The notes under the pieces were generated by a model that worked only from the letters and a program-made list of their open reading frames with translations, searched no databases and was not told where the DNA came from. Of a DNA stretch of 64,000 bases, positions 9,114 to 18,100 are shown one piece after another; positions within the stretch are counted from its first letter, which is position 1; each line of letters starts with the position of its first letter. The translations under genes were made by a program, and so were the position numbers. Source of the stretch: Lachnospiraceae bacterium NC2004 (GTDB taxonomy: Bacteria > Bacillota > Clostridia > Lachnospirales > Lachnospiraceae); assembly GCA_000621905.1 (NCBI GenBank), contig JHXB01000003.1, positions 62,001-126,000 on the forward strand, written 5' to 3'.

Positions 9114-9563
9114 TTACTTCTTAGCAGGATCCTTAGTTGAAAGCGAAGAAGCAGACTTGGTCTTGCTTCCCTTAGATGCCTCAAGCTCTAAGACTCTTGA
9201 CTGTGTCTCCATCAACTGATGCTTGTATTCCTCCTGCATCTTAAGCGCAGACTCATACTTAATCTTAGTCTCAATCTGCTCATGCTGTATATCGTAATTG
9301 GTCTTCTCTAACTTCTTGACCTCTTCCTCTAACTTATCTACCTTGTCCTTAGCCTTAAAATAATCGTCGGCAATGTTAAGATTAAGAAGCAATGACTTAT
9401 CATCACCAGAAAGGCGGTTATAATACTCGCTCATCCTGATTTCTGAAATCTTATTGTTGACATAAAGTGCAACTTTCTGCATGTACTCTAAACTCTCTTC
9501 AGCAGAAACATTAACTACCTTGCCATCGATTATAACCTGACCATCTTTCTTGTTATTAATCAT
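9114..9563 (-). CDS. zapA: Cell division protein ZapA
   Basis: About 149 residues. The N-terminal globular part (INNKKDGQVIIDGKVVNVSA, then YMQKVALYVNNKI) matches the ZapA head, and residues ~75-130 form a long coiled coil (KAKDKVDKLEEEVKKLEK). ZapA bundles FtsZ filaments at midcell. The start is the ATG at 9563: GAGGAG lies eight bases before it, formed by the last two codons of ruvB. A GTG at 9572 would have no spacing. The C-terminal Ser/Lys tail (KGSKTKSASS) is an extension beyond typical ~90-residue ZapA. Presence next to the SEDS-PBP gene ties this operon to division. Confidence 0.88.
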   Translation of the reverse strand: MINNKKDGQVIIDGKVVNVSAEESLEYMQKVALYVNNKISEIRMSEYYNRLSGDDKSLLLNLNIADDYFKAKDKVDKLEEEVKKLEKTNYDIQHEQIETKIKYESALKMQEEYKHQLMETQSRVLELEASKGSKTKSASSLSTKDPAKK

Positions 9564-9568
9564 CTTGT

Positions 9569-10573
9569 TCACTCCTCGTATAAATCTATTAATCCCAAAT
9601 GTTCGTAAGCAGCCTTGGTTACTACTCTTCCCTTAGGCGTACGAACAATCAATCCTCTCTGCAATAAAAACGGCTCATATACATCTTCGATAGTCGATGC
9701 ATCTTCACCGATTGACGATGCAAGTGTATCAAGACCTACCGGTCCGCCCGCAAACTTGTCGATAATGCTACGAAGCATATTCTGATCGGTTGTATCAAGC
9801 CCCATGCTGTCAACCTTAAGCATATCAAGGGCATCACTTACAACCTCCTTAGTTATAACTCCGTCGTAACTTACTACCGCAAAATCCCTGACTCTCTTAA
9901 GAAGTCTGTTGGCAAGTCTAGGCGTTCCTCTTGATCTCATTGCAAGCATCTTAGCACCGCTGGCATCTATTGGAACATTAAGCTTATCTGCACTGTTAAT
10001 AATAATCTCCATAAGCTCGTCATCCTCATAGAATTCAAGCTTATCAACAACTCCAAACCTGTCTCTTAAAGGAGCTGAAAGCATACCCGCTCTTGTTGTA
10101 GCACCAACTAACGTAAACTTAGGCAGATTAAGTCTTATAGACTTGGCCATAGGTCCCTTGCCAATCATAACATCAATGGCATAATCCTCCATAGCCGGAT
10201 AAAGAACCTCTTCCACCTGTCTGTTAAGCCTGTGTATCTCGTCGATAAAGAGTACATCCTTCTCCTCTAAGCCATTTAAAATCGCAGCAAGTTCTCCTGG
10301 CTTCTCTATAGCGGGCCCTGATGTAATCTTAATCTTTGAACCCATTTCATTGGCAATAATACTTGCCAGTGTGGTCTTACCAAGTCCCGGAGGTCCATAT
10401 AGTAAAATGTGATCAAGCGCTTCTTCTCTCTGCTTAGCAGACTCAATATAAACATTTAAGTTACTCTTTATGCGTTCCTGGCCTATATAGTCCTTAAGCC
10501 TCTTGGGCCTTAGGTCGCTCTCTATAACTATATCTTCATTGTCATCAAATTCAGTGTTAAGAATCCTACCCAA
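9569..10573 (-). CDS. ruvB: Holliday junction branch migration ATPase RuvB
   Basis: 334 residues, full length for RuvB. It drives branch migration with RuvA. Visible: [12 protein letters not shown] near the N-terminus, Walker [10 protein letters not shown], Walker [10 protein letters not shown], sensor region [18 protein letters not shown], and the C-terminal winged-helix ([16 protein letters not shown]). The start is a TTG at 10573 with GGAGG nine bases upstream; no ATG fits. The stop overlaps the ribosome binding site of zapA. Directly follows ruvA. Confidence 0.97.
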   Translation of the reverse strand: MGRILNTEFDDNEDIVIESDLRPKRLKDYIGQERIKSNLNVYIESAKQREEALDHILLYGPPGLGKTTLASIIANEMGSKIKITSGPAIEKPGELAAILNGLEEKDVLFIDEIHRLNRQVEEVLYPAMEDYAIDVMIGKGPMAKSIRLNLPKFTLVGATTRAGMLSAPLRDRFGVVDKLEFYEDDELMEIIINSADKLNVPIDASGAKMLAMRSRGTPRLANRLLKRVRDFAVVSYDGVITKEVVSDALDMLKVDSMGLDTTDQNMLRSIIDKFAGGPVGLDTLASSIGEDASTIEDVYEPFLLQRGLIVRTPKGRVVTKAAYEHLGLIDLYEE

Positions 10574-10588
10574 AATGTGATTCCTCCA

Positions 10589-11173
10589 TTACAGCAAATG
10601 TTTAAGAGCCAGTTTAAGAATATCTTCAGCTACCATATCATCAGTTACTTCAACCTTGTTAACAGCCTTAGTAGAAGTAGACTTATCATATCCTAATGAG
10701 ATAAGAGCAAGCACCGCATCGCTCTTAGCCTGAACGTTGGTATCAGAAGAGCCTGAAGGGATAACATCAACCCCCTCCTTGATAAGCTTATCTTTAAGCT
10801 CCAATATAATCTTCTGAACCGTCTTCTTGCCGATTCCGGGCGCTTTAAGAGCATCCTCGTCTCCTTCAATGATAGCAGCCTTAAGAGTAGATACAGGTCC
10901 GTTAGAAAGAATGTTAATTCCACCCTTAGGTCCCACTCCGTTGACGCTAATAAGCTTGATAAAGAACTCTCTCTCCTCTAAAGAAGCGAATCCATAAAGC
11001 TCCATCGCGTCCTCTCTGACATTCATATACGTATAAACAGTAACATCATCCTGACCGCTTAAAGTCGCAGCCGTAGCTGATGATGTGAAAATGATAAAGC
11101 CTATTCCATCATGGTCAAACAATATGCCATTGTCTAATATATCAACAACGCTACCCTTGATGTACCCTATCAT
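10589..11173 (-). CDS. ruvA: Holliday junction DNA-binding protein RuvA
   Basis: 194 residues from the ATG at 11173 (GGAGGCAGTT upstream); an ATG at 11200 has no site. Domain I is an OB fold (MIGYIKGSVVDIL); domain II has the double helix-hairpin-helix (FIKLISVNGVGPKGG and LKAPGIGKKTVQKIILELKDK); domain III (ALISLGYDKSTSTKAVNKV) contacts RuvB. First gene of a long minus-strand operon, divergent from the YprB-like exonuclease. Confidence 0.96.
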   Translation of the reverse strand: MIGYIKGSVVDILDNGILFDHDGIGFIIFTSSATAATLSGQDDVTVYTYMNVREDAMELYGFASLEEREFFIKLISVNGVGPKGGINILSNGPVSTLKAAIIEGDEDALKAPGIGKKTVQKIILELKDKLIKEGVDVIPSGSSDTNVQAKSDAVLALISLGYDKSTSTKAVNKVEVTDDMVAEDILKLALKHLL

Positions 11174-11208
11174 AACTGCCTCCAAAACACAATATATCAA
11201 TATAATAC

Positions 11209-11227
11209 CATAAATTTACAATTTATG
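11209..11227. promoter_or_regulatory. Inverted repeat in the ruvA/exonuclease divergent promoter region
   Basis: CATAAAT-5-ATTTATG sits midway between ruvA and the plus-strand exonuclease gene. On the plus strand it is followed by TGATACAAT, an extended -10. Position suggests an operator, but AT-rich inverted repeats arise by chance; no regulator is recognisable. Confidence 0.3.
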
Positions 11228-11270
11228 ATACAATATATTTGAAATTCTTAAGAAAATGAGGACATAATCG

Positions 11271-12335
11271 ATGAGAATAGATTTTACCTACAAAGCTCCT
11301 GATTACAAAGAGATCTTCGACGCTTACAACATCAATATAAACGAAGCACTCTTCTTCGACATCGAGACAACCGGATTTAGTGCAGACACCTCGAGTCTCT
11401 ACATGGTTGGTGCCTCTTATTACGATACTGACAAGTCAGAATATGTAGGAATTCAGTGGTTTGCAGAAAGCAAGGATAAGGTAAAGAGTATTCTCTCGGA
11501 CTTTTTATCATTTGCAAATGAATACTCTACTCTCATACACTATAACGGGGACACATTTGATATTCCTTATCTTAGGGCAACAGCTAAAAAATGCGAGTTA
11601 GAATTCAATTTAGATAGATTAAGAAGTATTGATGTCTATAAAGAAGTAAAGCGTTTTAAGAGTATTCTCGGGCTTGATAATGTTAAATTAAAAACCGTAG
11701 AACAGTTTATGGGACTAAACAGAAACGACAAGTATTCCGGTGGAGATTTGATCAATGTTTACAAGGAATATCTTAAGGATAATGATGACGCCAAGAAAGA
11801 TCTTTTATTATTACATAATCATGACGACATTATAGGTTTGACCAAGATTATTCCTATCCTTTCATATCCTGTGTTTTTTAACAGTTCACCTAAAGTTGTT
11901 GATATAAAGAATACGGGCAGTCACATAGAATTTACGCTTGAAACCAATCTTTTAAAAGATATAACATTTGAAAAAGATGATATTATATACTCTCTTAATC
12001 AAAAAAGCGGTACCATAAGGGTACCAAGATACGAGGGTGTATTAAAGTTCTTCTTTGATAATTATAAAGATTATTATTATCTGCCTCTTGAAGATAAAGC
12101 GATTCATAAGAGCGTAGCTGCATTTGTCGACAAGGAATATAGAGAAAATGCCAAAAAGTCTAATTGCTACACTAAAGAGGAAGGCGTCTTCCTACCTAAC
12201 CCGGGCGGGTATATAAGTCCTTGTTTTAAGATTGATTATTCCGATAAGAGATGCTTCTTCAAGGAAAACACAGATATCTTAGAGAATTATGAATATGCGG
12301 GTGAGTATGTGGGAAAGCTATTACAAGAAAAATAA
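11271..12335 (+). CDS. RNase H-like exonuclease, YprB type
   Basis: 354 residues. A DEDD-type exonuclease fold occupies residues ~20-200: Exo I FFDIETTG (D30, E32), Exo II HYNGDTFDIPYL, and Exo III LLHNHDDIIGL with the last Asp. This matches the RNase_H_2 domain of Bacillus YprB-like proteins. The C-terminal ~150 residues have no recognisable domain. Probably acts on DNA or RNA ends, but the substrate is not known. It has its own promoter region shared with ruvA, so a link with recombination repair is suggested by position only. Confidence 0.8.
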   Translation: MRIDFTYKAPDYKEIFDAYNININEALFFDIETTGFSADTSSLYMVGASYYDTDKSEYVGIQWFAESKDKVKSILSDFLSFANEYSTLIHYNGDTFDIPYLRATAKKCELEFNLDRLRSIDVYKEVKRFKSILGLDNVKLKTVEQFMGLNRNDKYSGGDLINVYKEYLKDNDDAKKDLLLLHNHDDIIGLTKIIPILSYPVFFNSSPKVVDIKNTGSHIEFTLETNLLKDITFEKDDIIYSLNQKSGTIRVPRYEGVLKFFFDNYKDYYYLPLEDKAIHKSVAAFVDKEYRENAKKSNCYTKEEGVFLPNPGGYISPCFKIDYSDKRCFFKENTDILENYEYAGEYVGKLLQEK

Positions 12336-12337
12336 CC

Positions 12338-12393
12338 CGGTGGCCTCGCCACCCTGAGGATAATATGAGCATAATGTGTTATTTCGTAGGGCG
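12338..12393 (+). repeat. 56-bp direct repeat, copy 1
   Basis: Begins with a perfect small hairpin (GGTGGC-CTC-GCCACC) and continues through GAGCATAATGTGTTATTTC. Identical to the copy at 12497-12552, 159 bases apart. It lies in the convergent gap between the exonuclease and acylphosphatase genes. Confidence 0.9.
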
Positions 12394-12461
12394 CCTCGCG
12401 TCTCGTTACTTAATACAGAGCACGGCTGCACATATGCTTAAGTCGGTCCACTTATTATTAA

Positions 12462-12488
12462 AAGAATCTTCGCTCCGCTCAAAATGAC
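12462..12488 (-). repeat. Dispersed GTCATTCTGAGC..GAAGAATCTT motif (degenerate copy)
   Basis: Reads AAGAATCTTCGCTCCGCTC then AAAATGAC on the plus strand. It matches copies at 23139-23163, 23194-23224 and 35358-35384 with small differences. Lies between the two 56-bp repeats. Confidence 0.7.
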
Positions 12489-12496
12489 AAAAAAAG

Positions 12497-12552
12497 CGGT
12501 GGCCTCGCCACCCTGAGGATAATATGAGCATAATGTGTTATTTCGTAGGGCG
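12497..12552 (+). repeat. 56-bp direct repeat, copy 2
   Basis: Exact copy of 12338-12393. Sequence similarity continues beyond it as CGCGTCTCGTTACTTAAT in both copies, so the repeated unit is about 75-80 bases with a divergent middle. Confidence 0.9.
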
Positions 12553-12602
12553 TTGGCGCGTCTCGTTACTTAATGAGTGCAAGCGTAAGCTTAGCACGAA
12601 TT

Positions 12603-12667
12603 TAGTAACGTGAGCAACGCGTCTTCGAGCCGAGAGGCGCCCCGAAGAAATAATACATTATGCTCAA
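12603..12667 (-). repeat. Inverted, diverged copy of the 56-bp element
   Basis: On the minus strand it reads TTGAGCATAATGTATTATTTC and later GACGCGTTGCTCACGTTACT, an imperfect copy of the element. With 12526-12574 it could fold into a long hairpin. No open reading frame of note is present, so this is a REP- or MITE-like element and not an insertion sequence. The rest of the 343-base gap (12394-12461, 12553-12602) holds no gene I can support. Confidence 0.65.
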
Positions 12668-12678
12668 TCTATATCCGC

Positions 12679-12951
12679 TCACACTACCTTAAACCTTCTC
12701 TCATCCTCAACCACTGGAATATTCTTAACATCCATATCAACAATATTGATAAACCTGTCACCTGCAATAGTATCAATCATCATATCAATAGCTCTTCTGT
12801 CCGCCTGCGCTTCCATCTCAACCGTTCCGTCATAACAGTTGTGAACCCAGCCGGTCACGCCATACATCGACGCTGCATGCTTAGAGTGATATCTAAAACC
12901 TACGCCTTGAACATCTCCATAGAACACATAATGCCTTCTTATAACTTCCAT
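12679..12951 (-). CDS. acyP: Acylphosphatase
   Basis: 90 residues, the usual length. It hydrolyses acyl phosphates. The signature GDVQGVGFRYHSKHAA contains the phosphate-binding Arg, and GVTGWVHNCYDGTVE contains the catalytic Asn. The start ATG at 12951 follows the HAD gene's stop with no gap, and the two are likely co-transcribed. Confidence 0.93.
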   Translation of the reverse strand: MEVIRRHYVFYGDVQGVGFRYHSKHAASMYGVTGWVHNCYDGTVEMEAQADRRAIDMMIDTIAGDRFINIVDMDVKNIPVVEDERRFKVV

Positions 12952-12953
12952 AA

Positions 12954-13589
12954 TTAACCAATAACCTCTTTGACTTTCATAGGCAGCTCTTTAAAACTGT
13001 TAACATAAGGAGTACCTTCAGGAACCTCTCCAAAACCATATGCAGCGTGAACAAAAGGATACCCAGCCTTCATAGTAGAGTTATAATCTCCCATTATATC
13101 TCCGACATAAACTGCCTTGTCTAACTCATTTCTCTCAACCACAAGCTTTATATTGACATCTTTATCAAAGCCTGTGTTGCCGTAATTCTCAGTATCATCA
13201 AACATATCATTAAGTCCGTGATATTCCATAAAAGCCTCTATATACCCAACCTGACAGTTGCTGACAACAGCAAGAACGTAGTCTTTCTTGAGTTTTTTAA
13301 GAGTCTCAATCAAGTTAGGATACAATATTCCTCCGTGCTCAATAAGGTACTCATTCTCATGTTTGGTACAGGCAGTCATGAGCTCAATGGCTCTCTCCTT
13401 AGAATCCTCCTTATCGAATACGCTGTAAGCTATCTCGTCCATAGTCTTACCCATAAGGCTGTTAAATCGCTCTTTTGTAACTCTGTAATCAACGCCCAAA
13501 AGCTCTAATTCCTCATTCCAAGAAGCGGCTACAGCCTCTCTTGAATCCCATAAAGTTCCGTCTAAATCAAATAATATGCCCTTCTTCAT
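12954..13589 (-). CDS. HAD-family phosphatase (phosphoglycolate phosphatase-like)
   Basis: 211 residues. HAD motif I is LFDLDGTLWDS, motif II VVSNC, motif III around the Lys of GFDKDVNIK, and motif IV VGDIMGDYNS. The helical cap after motif I (residues ~15-85) places it in the PGP/beta-phosphoglucomutase subgroup. The substrate cannot be deduced. Start ATG at 13589 has AGAGAGGTTTATC upstream. It lies between the macrodomain and acylphosphatase genes. Confidence 0.88.
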   Translation of the reverse strand: MKKGILFDLDGTLWDSREAVAASWNEELELLGVDYRVTKERFNSLMGKTMDEIAYSVFDKEDSKERAIELMTACTKHENEYLIEHGGILYPNLIETLKKLKKDYVLAVVSNCQVGYIEAFMEYHGLNDMFDDTENYGNTGFDKDVNIKLVVERNELDKAVYVGDIMGDYNSTMKAGYPFVHAAYGFGEVPEGTPYVNSFKELPMKVKEVIG

Positions 13590-13601
13590 GATAAACCTCT
13601 C

Positions 13602-14465
13602 TTATAAACTATGCTTAATGCTAAATAATACTGCATCATAAGCCTCTTCATCGTGAGCGACTATAACAACCTTGTCAACGCATTCCGCCTGATCTAAATA
13701 CTCATCAATAGCCTGTAATATAACCTTAGAAGCCTCAACAAGAGGATAATTGCTCTCTCCTGTACTGATAAGTGGAAATGCTACCGTCTTAAGCCTAAGC
13801 TTCTCAGCCTCATCAAGGCAAGCTTGACAGCAAGATGTCAACTCCCTCTCTGCCTGATCTGTAATAACATTATCAATGGTCGGTCCAAATGTATGCGCTA
13901 TATATTTAGCAGGCAGGTTGTACGCCCTGGTGACTCTGGCTTCTCCACATCTTAAGCCTCTTTTTGCACTCTTTACAACACCATAGCATTCCTCTCTAAG
14001 TCTTGTTCCGGAAAGCAAATGAATATGATTATCAAGACAGTTATGATTAGGAATAAAGCAACCAAGCATCTTAGAATCTGTAGAATCAACAATCATATCC
14101 GCATCAAGAAGAGCGATATCGCCCATATAAAGACATATCTTATCACTATGGCAGAACTTAAAGGTTTCGCCCACCTTCATCATTGCCTCGACATCAACCT
14201 TCTTAGGCTCAATATTATATTCTTCATAAACAGAAAGAAGGGAGTCGCAATTAACGATCCCTTGTTTCTTAATCTCTTTAGTTAAGTAATCATCCTGAAG
14301 CTTTAAAAAATCTTCATCGACACTAGCAGATAACCCCGGTGCTCTAACACTCACAAGGCTGTTATACATAAGCTTCTGCTTCTCATAATCTTCAGGTATT
14401 ACTACTTCGAACTTGTCCTTATATTCATAAAGCAACGGCTTTAGAATATCCTTAATATCTGACAT
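13602..14465 (-). CDS. Macrodomain protein of the zinc-type ADP-ribosyl hydrolase family, altered motif
   Basis: 287 residues: a helical N-terminal part (~1-105) and a macrodomain. The family motif is present as MLGCF, then PNHNCLDNHIH with Cys136, His141 and Cys143 as likely zinc ligands, then GTRLREEC. FPLISTGESNYP provides the phosphate loop. Zinc-type macrodomains remove ADP-ribose from proteins. Unusual: the conserved NAAN-type segment of the pocket reads VDSTDSKMLG, with Asp127 and Asp130 where Asn is normal. Catalysis or ligand may differ, or the protein may bind without cleaving. No SirTM-lipoylation partner gene lies nearby. Start ATG at 14465 has TTGGAGTAATT upstream. Confidence 0.85.
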   Translation of the reverse strand: MSDIKDILKPLLYEYKDKFEVVIPEDYEKQKLMYNSLVSVRAPGLSASVDEDFLKLQDDYLTKEIKKQGIVNCDSLLSVYEEYNIEPKKVDVEAMMKVGETFKFCHSDKICLYMGDIALLDADMIVDSTDSKMLGCFIPNHNCLDNHIHLLSGTRLREECYGVVKSAKRGLRCGEARVTRAYNLPAKYIAHTFGPTIDNVITDQAERELTSCCQACLDEAEKLRLKTVAFPLISTGESNYPLVEASKVILQAIDEYLDQAECVDKVVIVAHDEEAYDAVLFSIKHSL

Positions 14466-14484
14466 AATTACTCCAATCGATAAA

Positions 14485-14988
14485 TTATGCTATCCTGTGG
14501 CCTGCATGCTCTGTGATAAAAGCATCAACATCACTATACGGAATATCCAAAGTATAAGCCACTTCACTGTAGAACAGCTTCTCTGCTGTCTTAAACATGC
14601 GCTCTTCGACTTGTGAAAGGTCCTTACCCTTCTTATTGCGCTCTAAACGTCTATCATATAAACCCTTAATAACTTCTACCCAGCAGGTAGTAATGCCGGA
14701 ATTAATTAATTCCTTCAAATGTAAATCTCTTTCTCTGTCGTTATCACAATAATAACCGTCAATATCCTCAATACCATTGACTATATCCCACACTTCTTCA
14801 GCAGGTAAAAGATAACGCATCATAACCTTCTTGTTGTTGACATTGACAAAGATGGTACTACGATCATCATTCATAGGCTTCAATGTATAATACTCCTCTA
14901 CACTATCAAAATCTTCCTTTTCGACTATGTCTACAATTGTACAAACTCCGATGTTCTTGTACATTACAACGTCACCTATGCTATACAT
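14485..14988 (-). CDS. CarD/CdnL-family transcription regulator
   Basis: 167 residues. N-terminal RNA polymerase-interacting domain (YSIGDVVMYKNIGVCTIVDI, then YYTLKPMNDDRSTIFVNV), followed by a helical C-terminal domain (LKELINSGI to VEERMFKTAEKLF). CarD proteins bind the beta subunit and stabilise open promoter complexes, often at rRNA promoters. Start ATG at 14988 with AAAGGAGTAGAAT upstream. The macrodomain gene follows 19 bases downstream. Confidence 0.88.
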   Translation of the reverse strand: MYSIGDVVMYKNIGVCTIVDIVEKEDFDSVEEYYTLKPMNDDRSTIFVNVNNKKVMMRYLLPAEEVWDIVNGIEDIDGYYCDNDRERDLHLKELINSGITTCWVEVIKGLYDRRLERNKKGKDLSQVEERMFKTAEKLFYSEVAYTLDIPYSDVDAFITEHAGHRIA

Positions 14989-15043
14989 ATTCTACTCCTT
15001 TCTATAAGATTTAAAAACAACAACAAAATTATTTTAACATAAA

Positions 15044-15073
15044 AATGAGCATTTGTACCCACAAATGCCCATT
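15044..15073 (-). terminator. Terminator after the RND exporter gene
   Basis: On the minus strand AATGGGCATTTGT pairs with ACAAATGCTCATT (one mismatch) around a four-base loop, followed by a T-rich tract. The remaining gap to the CarD gene should contain its promoter. Confidence 0.75.
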
Positions 15074-15147
15074 TTCTCTCATTTTGTAAAAAATATTCAA
15101 TAAAAATCATTTTCATTATGAAAAATAACAATACAATATTAGAGTTA

Positions 15148-18100
15148 TTAATCGTTATCCCCAACATCTATGACTTTGATATCTCTTCTAAAGAAAATGT
15201 CATAGAGAACCGGAACGATAAATACCGTCATAAGTGTTGCATAGATAAGACCTGAAGCAACTACTATCGCCATTCCCCTACCCATGTCAGAACCGATATC
15301 CTGACTGAATATCATAGCTGACATTGCAAGGATTGTAGTCATAGCAGTCATAAGAATAGGTCTCATACGGGTACGGCCCGCTTCGACAAGTGCTTCCTTC
15401 TTACTTGCTCCACCGATTCTAAGCTGGTTAACGTAATCAACAAACACGATACCGTTGTTAACGACGACACCCATAAGTATCAAGAATCCCATCATAGAAA
15501 CAAGTGACAACTGCTCGCCAAATACCATAAGTCCTATCATACCTCCGGTAAATGCCAAAGGTACGGTAAAGATTACAATAAACGGTGAAAGTAAGCTCTG
15601 GAACTGAGCAACCATTACAAGGTAAATAAATAAGAATCCAAGTCCAATCATAAGGAGCATGTTCTTAACAATCTCATCTACCGACTCAGTCTCACCCTCT
15701 AACTTGACACTGTACCCGTCAGGAACTTTGTATTTCTTAATATCTTTCTTAAGATCACGGCTAAGCAAAGTTACATTGTATCCCTCTTTAGCATTAGCAG
15801 TAACATTGATATATCTGCTCTGGTTATCTCTGTTAATACTTACTAAAGCCTTAGACTCGTTCTTCTTGGCAAACTCAGAAAGCTTATGTTCTTCGGTCTC
15901 TTCCTCGCCATCATCGTTGGTAGTCTTAGTCTCGAATTTGTAGTCCATAAGGTTATCTATATCAATCTCGTCATTTTCATTGACGATTGTAACCTGATAG
16001 TCTTTATCGTCTACATTTAAGGTAATTGCATCCTTGTCTGTCGTAGTTCCTTTAAGGATCTCTTGGTACACCTGAGCTACGGTAAGTCCAAGTCTCGCCG
16101 CCTTATTCTTGTCAACGATGATATTAATCTGATCGTCTCCCTCTTCCTGACCGTTAGATATCTCTTCAAAACCCTCGTAACCCTTCAAGATATCCATAAC
16201 ATCCTCACTTATACTGAGAAGCTTATCGGTATCATTTCCTGTAATCTTAATCGAAAGACCACTTCCGAGCATTGAACCCATATCCATATCAGAAGCCTGA
16301 ACAGTATAGTCTTCAAGGTGCTCGTCTTTCTCCATCATTGCTTCTATCTTCTTGGCAATCTTGGTATTCTTATGTCCGTATCCTTCCTTAAGCTGACAGA
16401 AGAATGACATCGAAGTCAAATTACCCTCATCAACTCCACTGATACCGTAAAGCTGCATCGCACCCGACTGAGCCATAGCACCGACTCTGTCTACACCTTC
16501 AACATCCTTAAGATCCTCTAGCATCTTGTCCGTAAACTCAATTATCTCCTCATTTTCATACTCAGGATTGAATTTAACGTCAACAGACACACTCTCACTA
16601 CCCATCTCAGGGAAAATGATAATTCCCATCGTCACAAGCTTATACGTGCAAAGAACAAGTAATATAATTGCCACAAGAATAGGCACAACCTTAACCTTCA
16701 AGCATCCTCTTAATACCTTCTCGTATCCGTTAAGAAAATGCTCAAACAGTCTGTGATCCTTCTCCTTGCTGTTTCTAAAGAACGTTGCTGACATCGTCGG
16801 AACAACTGTAAGCGCAACTACCAATGAAGCTACCAAACTGTATGTGATTGTGAGACACATATCAATCATCAGCTCTCTTGTAAGTCCATCGGTAAAGAGT
16901 ATAGGCAGGAATACGCAGATTGTTGTGATTGTAGAAGCAGTAATAGCCGCTGCAATCTGCTTAGCACCATAAACAGCCGCTCTTGCAGCAGGCACTCCCT
17001 CCGCCCTAAGTCTATATATATTCTCAATCGAGACGACGGAGTTATCAACAAGCATACCGATACCCAACGCAAGTCCCGAAAGCGATATTACGTTAAATGT
17101 TATGTCTGTAAAGTACATCAAAACCACAGCAAACATAACAGATAAAGGAATTGATATAGCTATGATTACAGTCGGTCTCCAATCCATCAGGAAGAACAAC
17201 AAGACAACCACCGCAAGACCGGCACCGTATACCAAGTTGCTGAGCACCGAGTTAACAATGACGTCTATATACTCACCCTGATCCATTACGACTTCAAACT
17301 TAACACCCTTATATCTCTTCTCAAGATCTTTCATAGTCTCATTACATTTATCTGAGACCTCTGATGTAAATGCTGTAGAAGACTTGGTGATTGACAATAC
17401 TACTGCCTGATTATCTCCAATCTTGGCATACTTGTTAATAGAATCATCAACGATTGTGACATAGGCAACATCAGAAATCTTAACATCACCTACACCATCC
17501 ATCTTCATGAGTACAAGGTTCTTAAGCTCTTCTAAGCTCTCAAATTCCTTACCAACTTTTAATAGATACTGAGTCTTATCATCAGAAATGTAACCTGCCG
17601 GCATGTCAAAGTTCTGAGCAGATAATATCTGAGCAAGTGTATCCATCTCTAAAAGAGCGTTTATATTGGCATTCTTTCTTGCAGTGTCAAGTGAATCTTC
17701 ATATGTCTTCTTGGCGTTCTTTAATTCCTCTTCACTCTGCTTTAATGTAGACTCCGCAGAATTAAGACCTGCGTAAGCGGCACCAAACTGAGTTGCAGCA
17801 GACATCTTACCCTGCTCAACCTTCTCGTAATTGCTTTCAGCCGCCTTCAACGCCTTCTTAACATTCTTAAGAACCGCCTCTGCTGTTAAAAGCTTGGTCT
17901 TACCGTTAGCAAGCTCAGTGTCAATCTGAGGAATACGGGTCTTCTTGGCATTAGCAAGCATGTTAATCGTCTCTTTACTGAAGCCCTTAGCAGCTTCGTC
18001 CTGTCCGATTGCCTTAAGCATATCAACAAGTGCAGATATCTTCTCAGGATGGTCGTTAGCATCCTCAATATCACTAGGAAGTGAATCGTTGTCAGGCTGC

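Noticed and set aside
12338-12667. Insertion sequence
   Set aside because: No transposase frame or remnant lies between the repeats.
12610-12957. A 115-codon plus-strand frame across the acylphosphatase gene
   Set aside because: Opposite the acylphosphatase gene, which has complete catalytic motifs; the frame has no recognisable domain.
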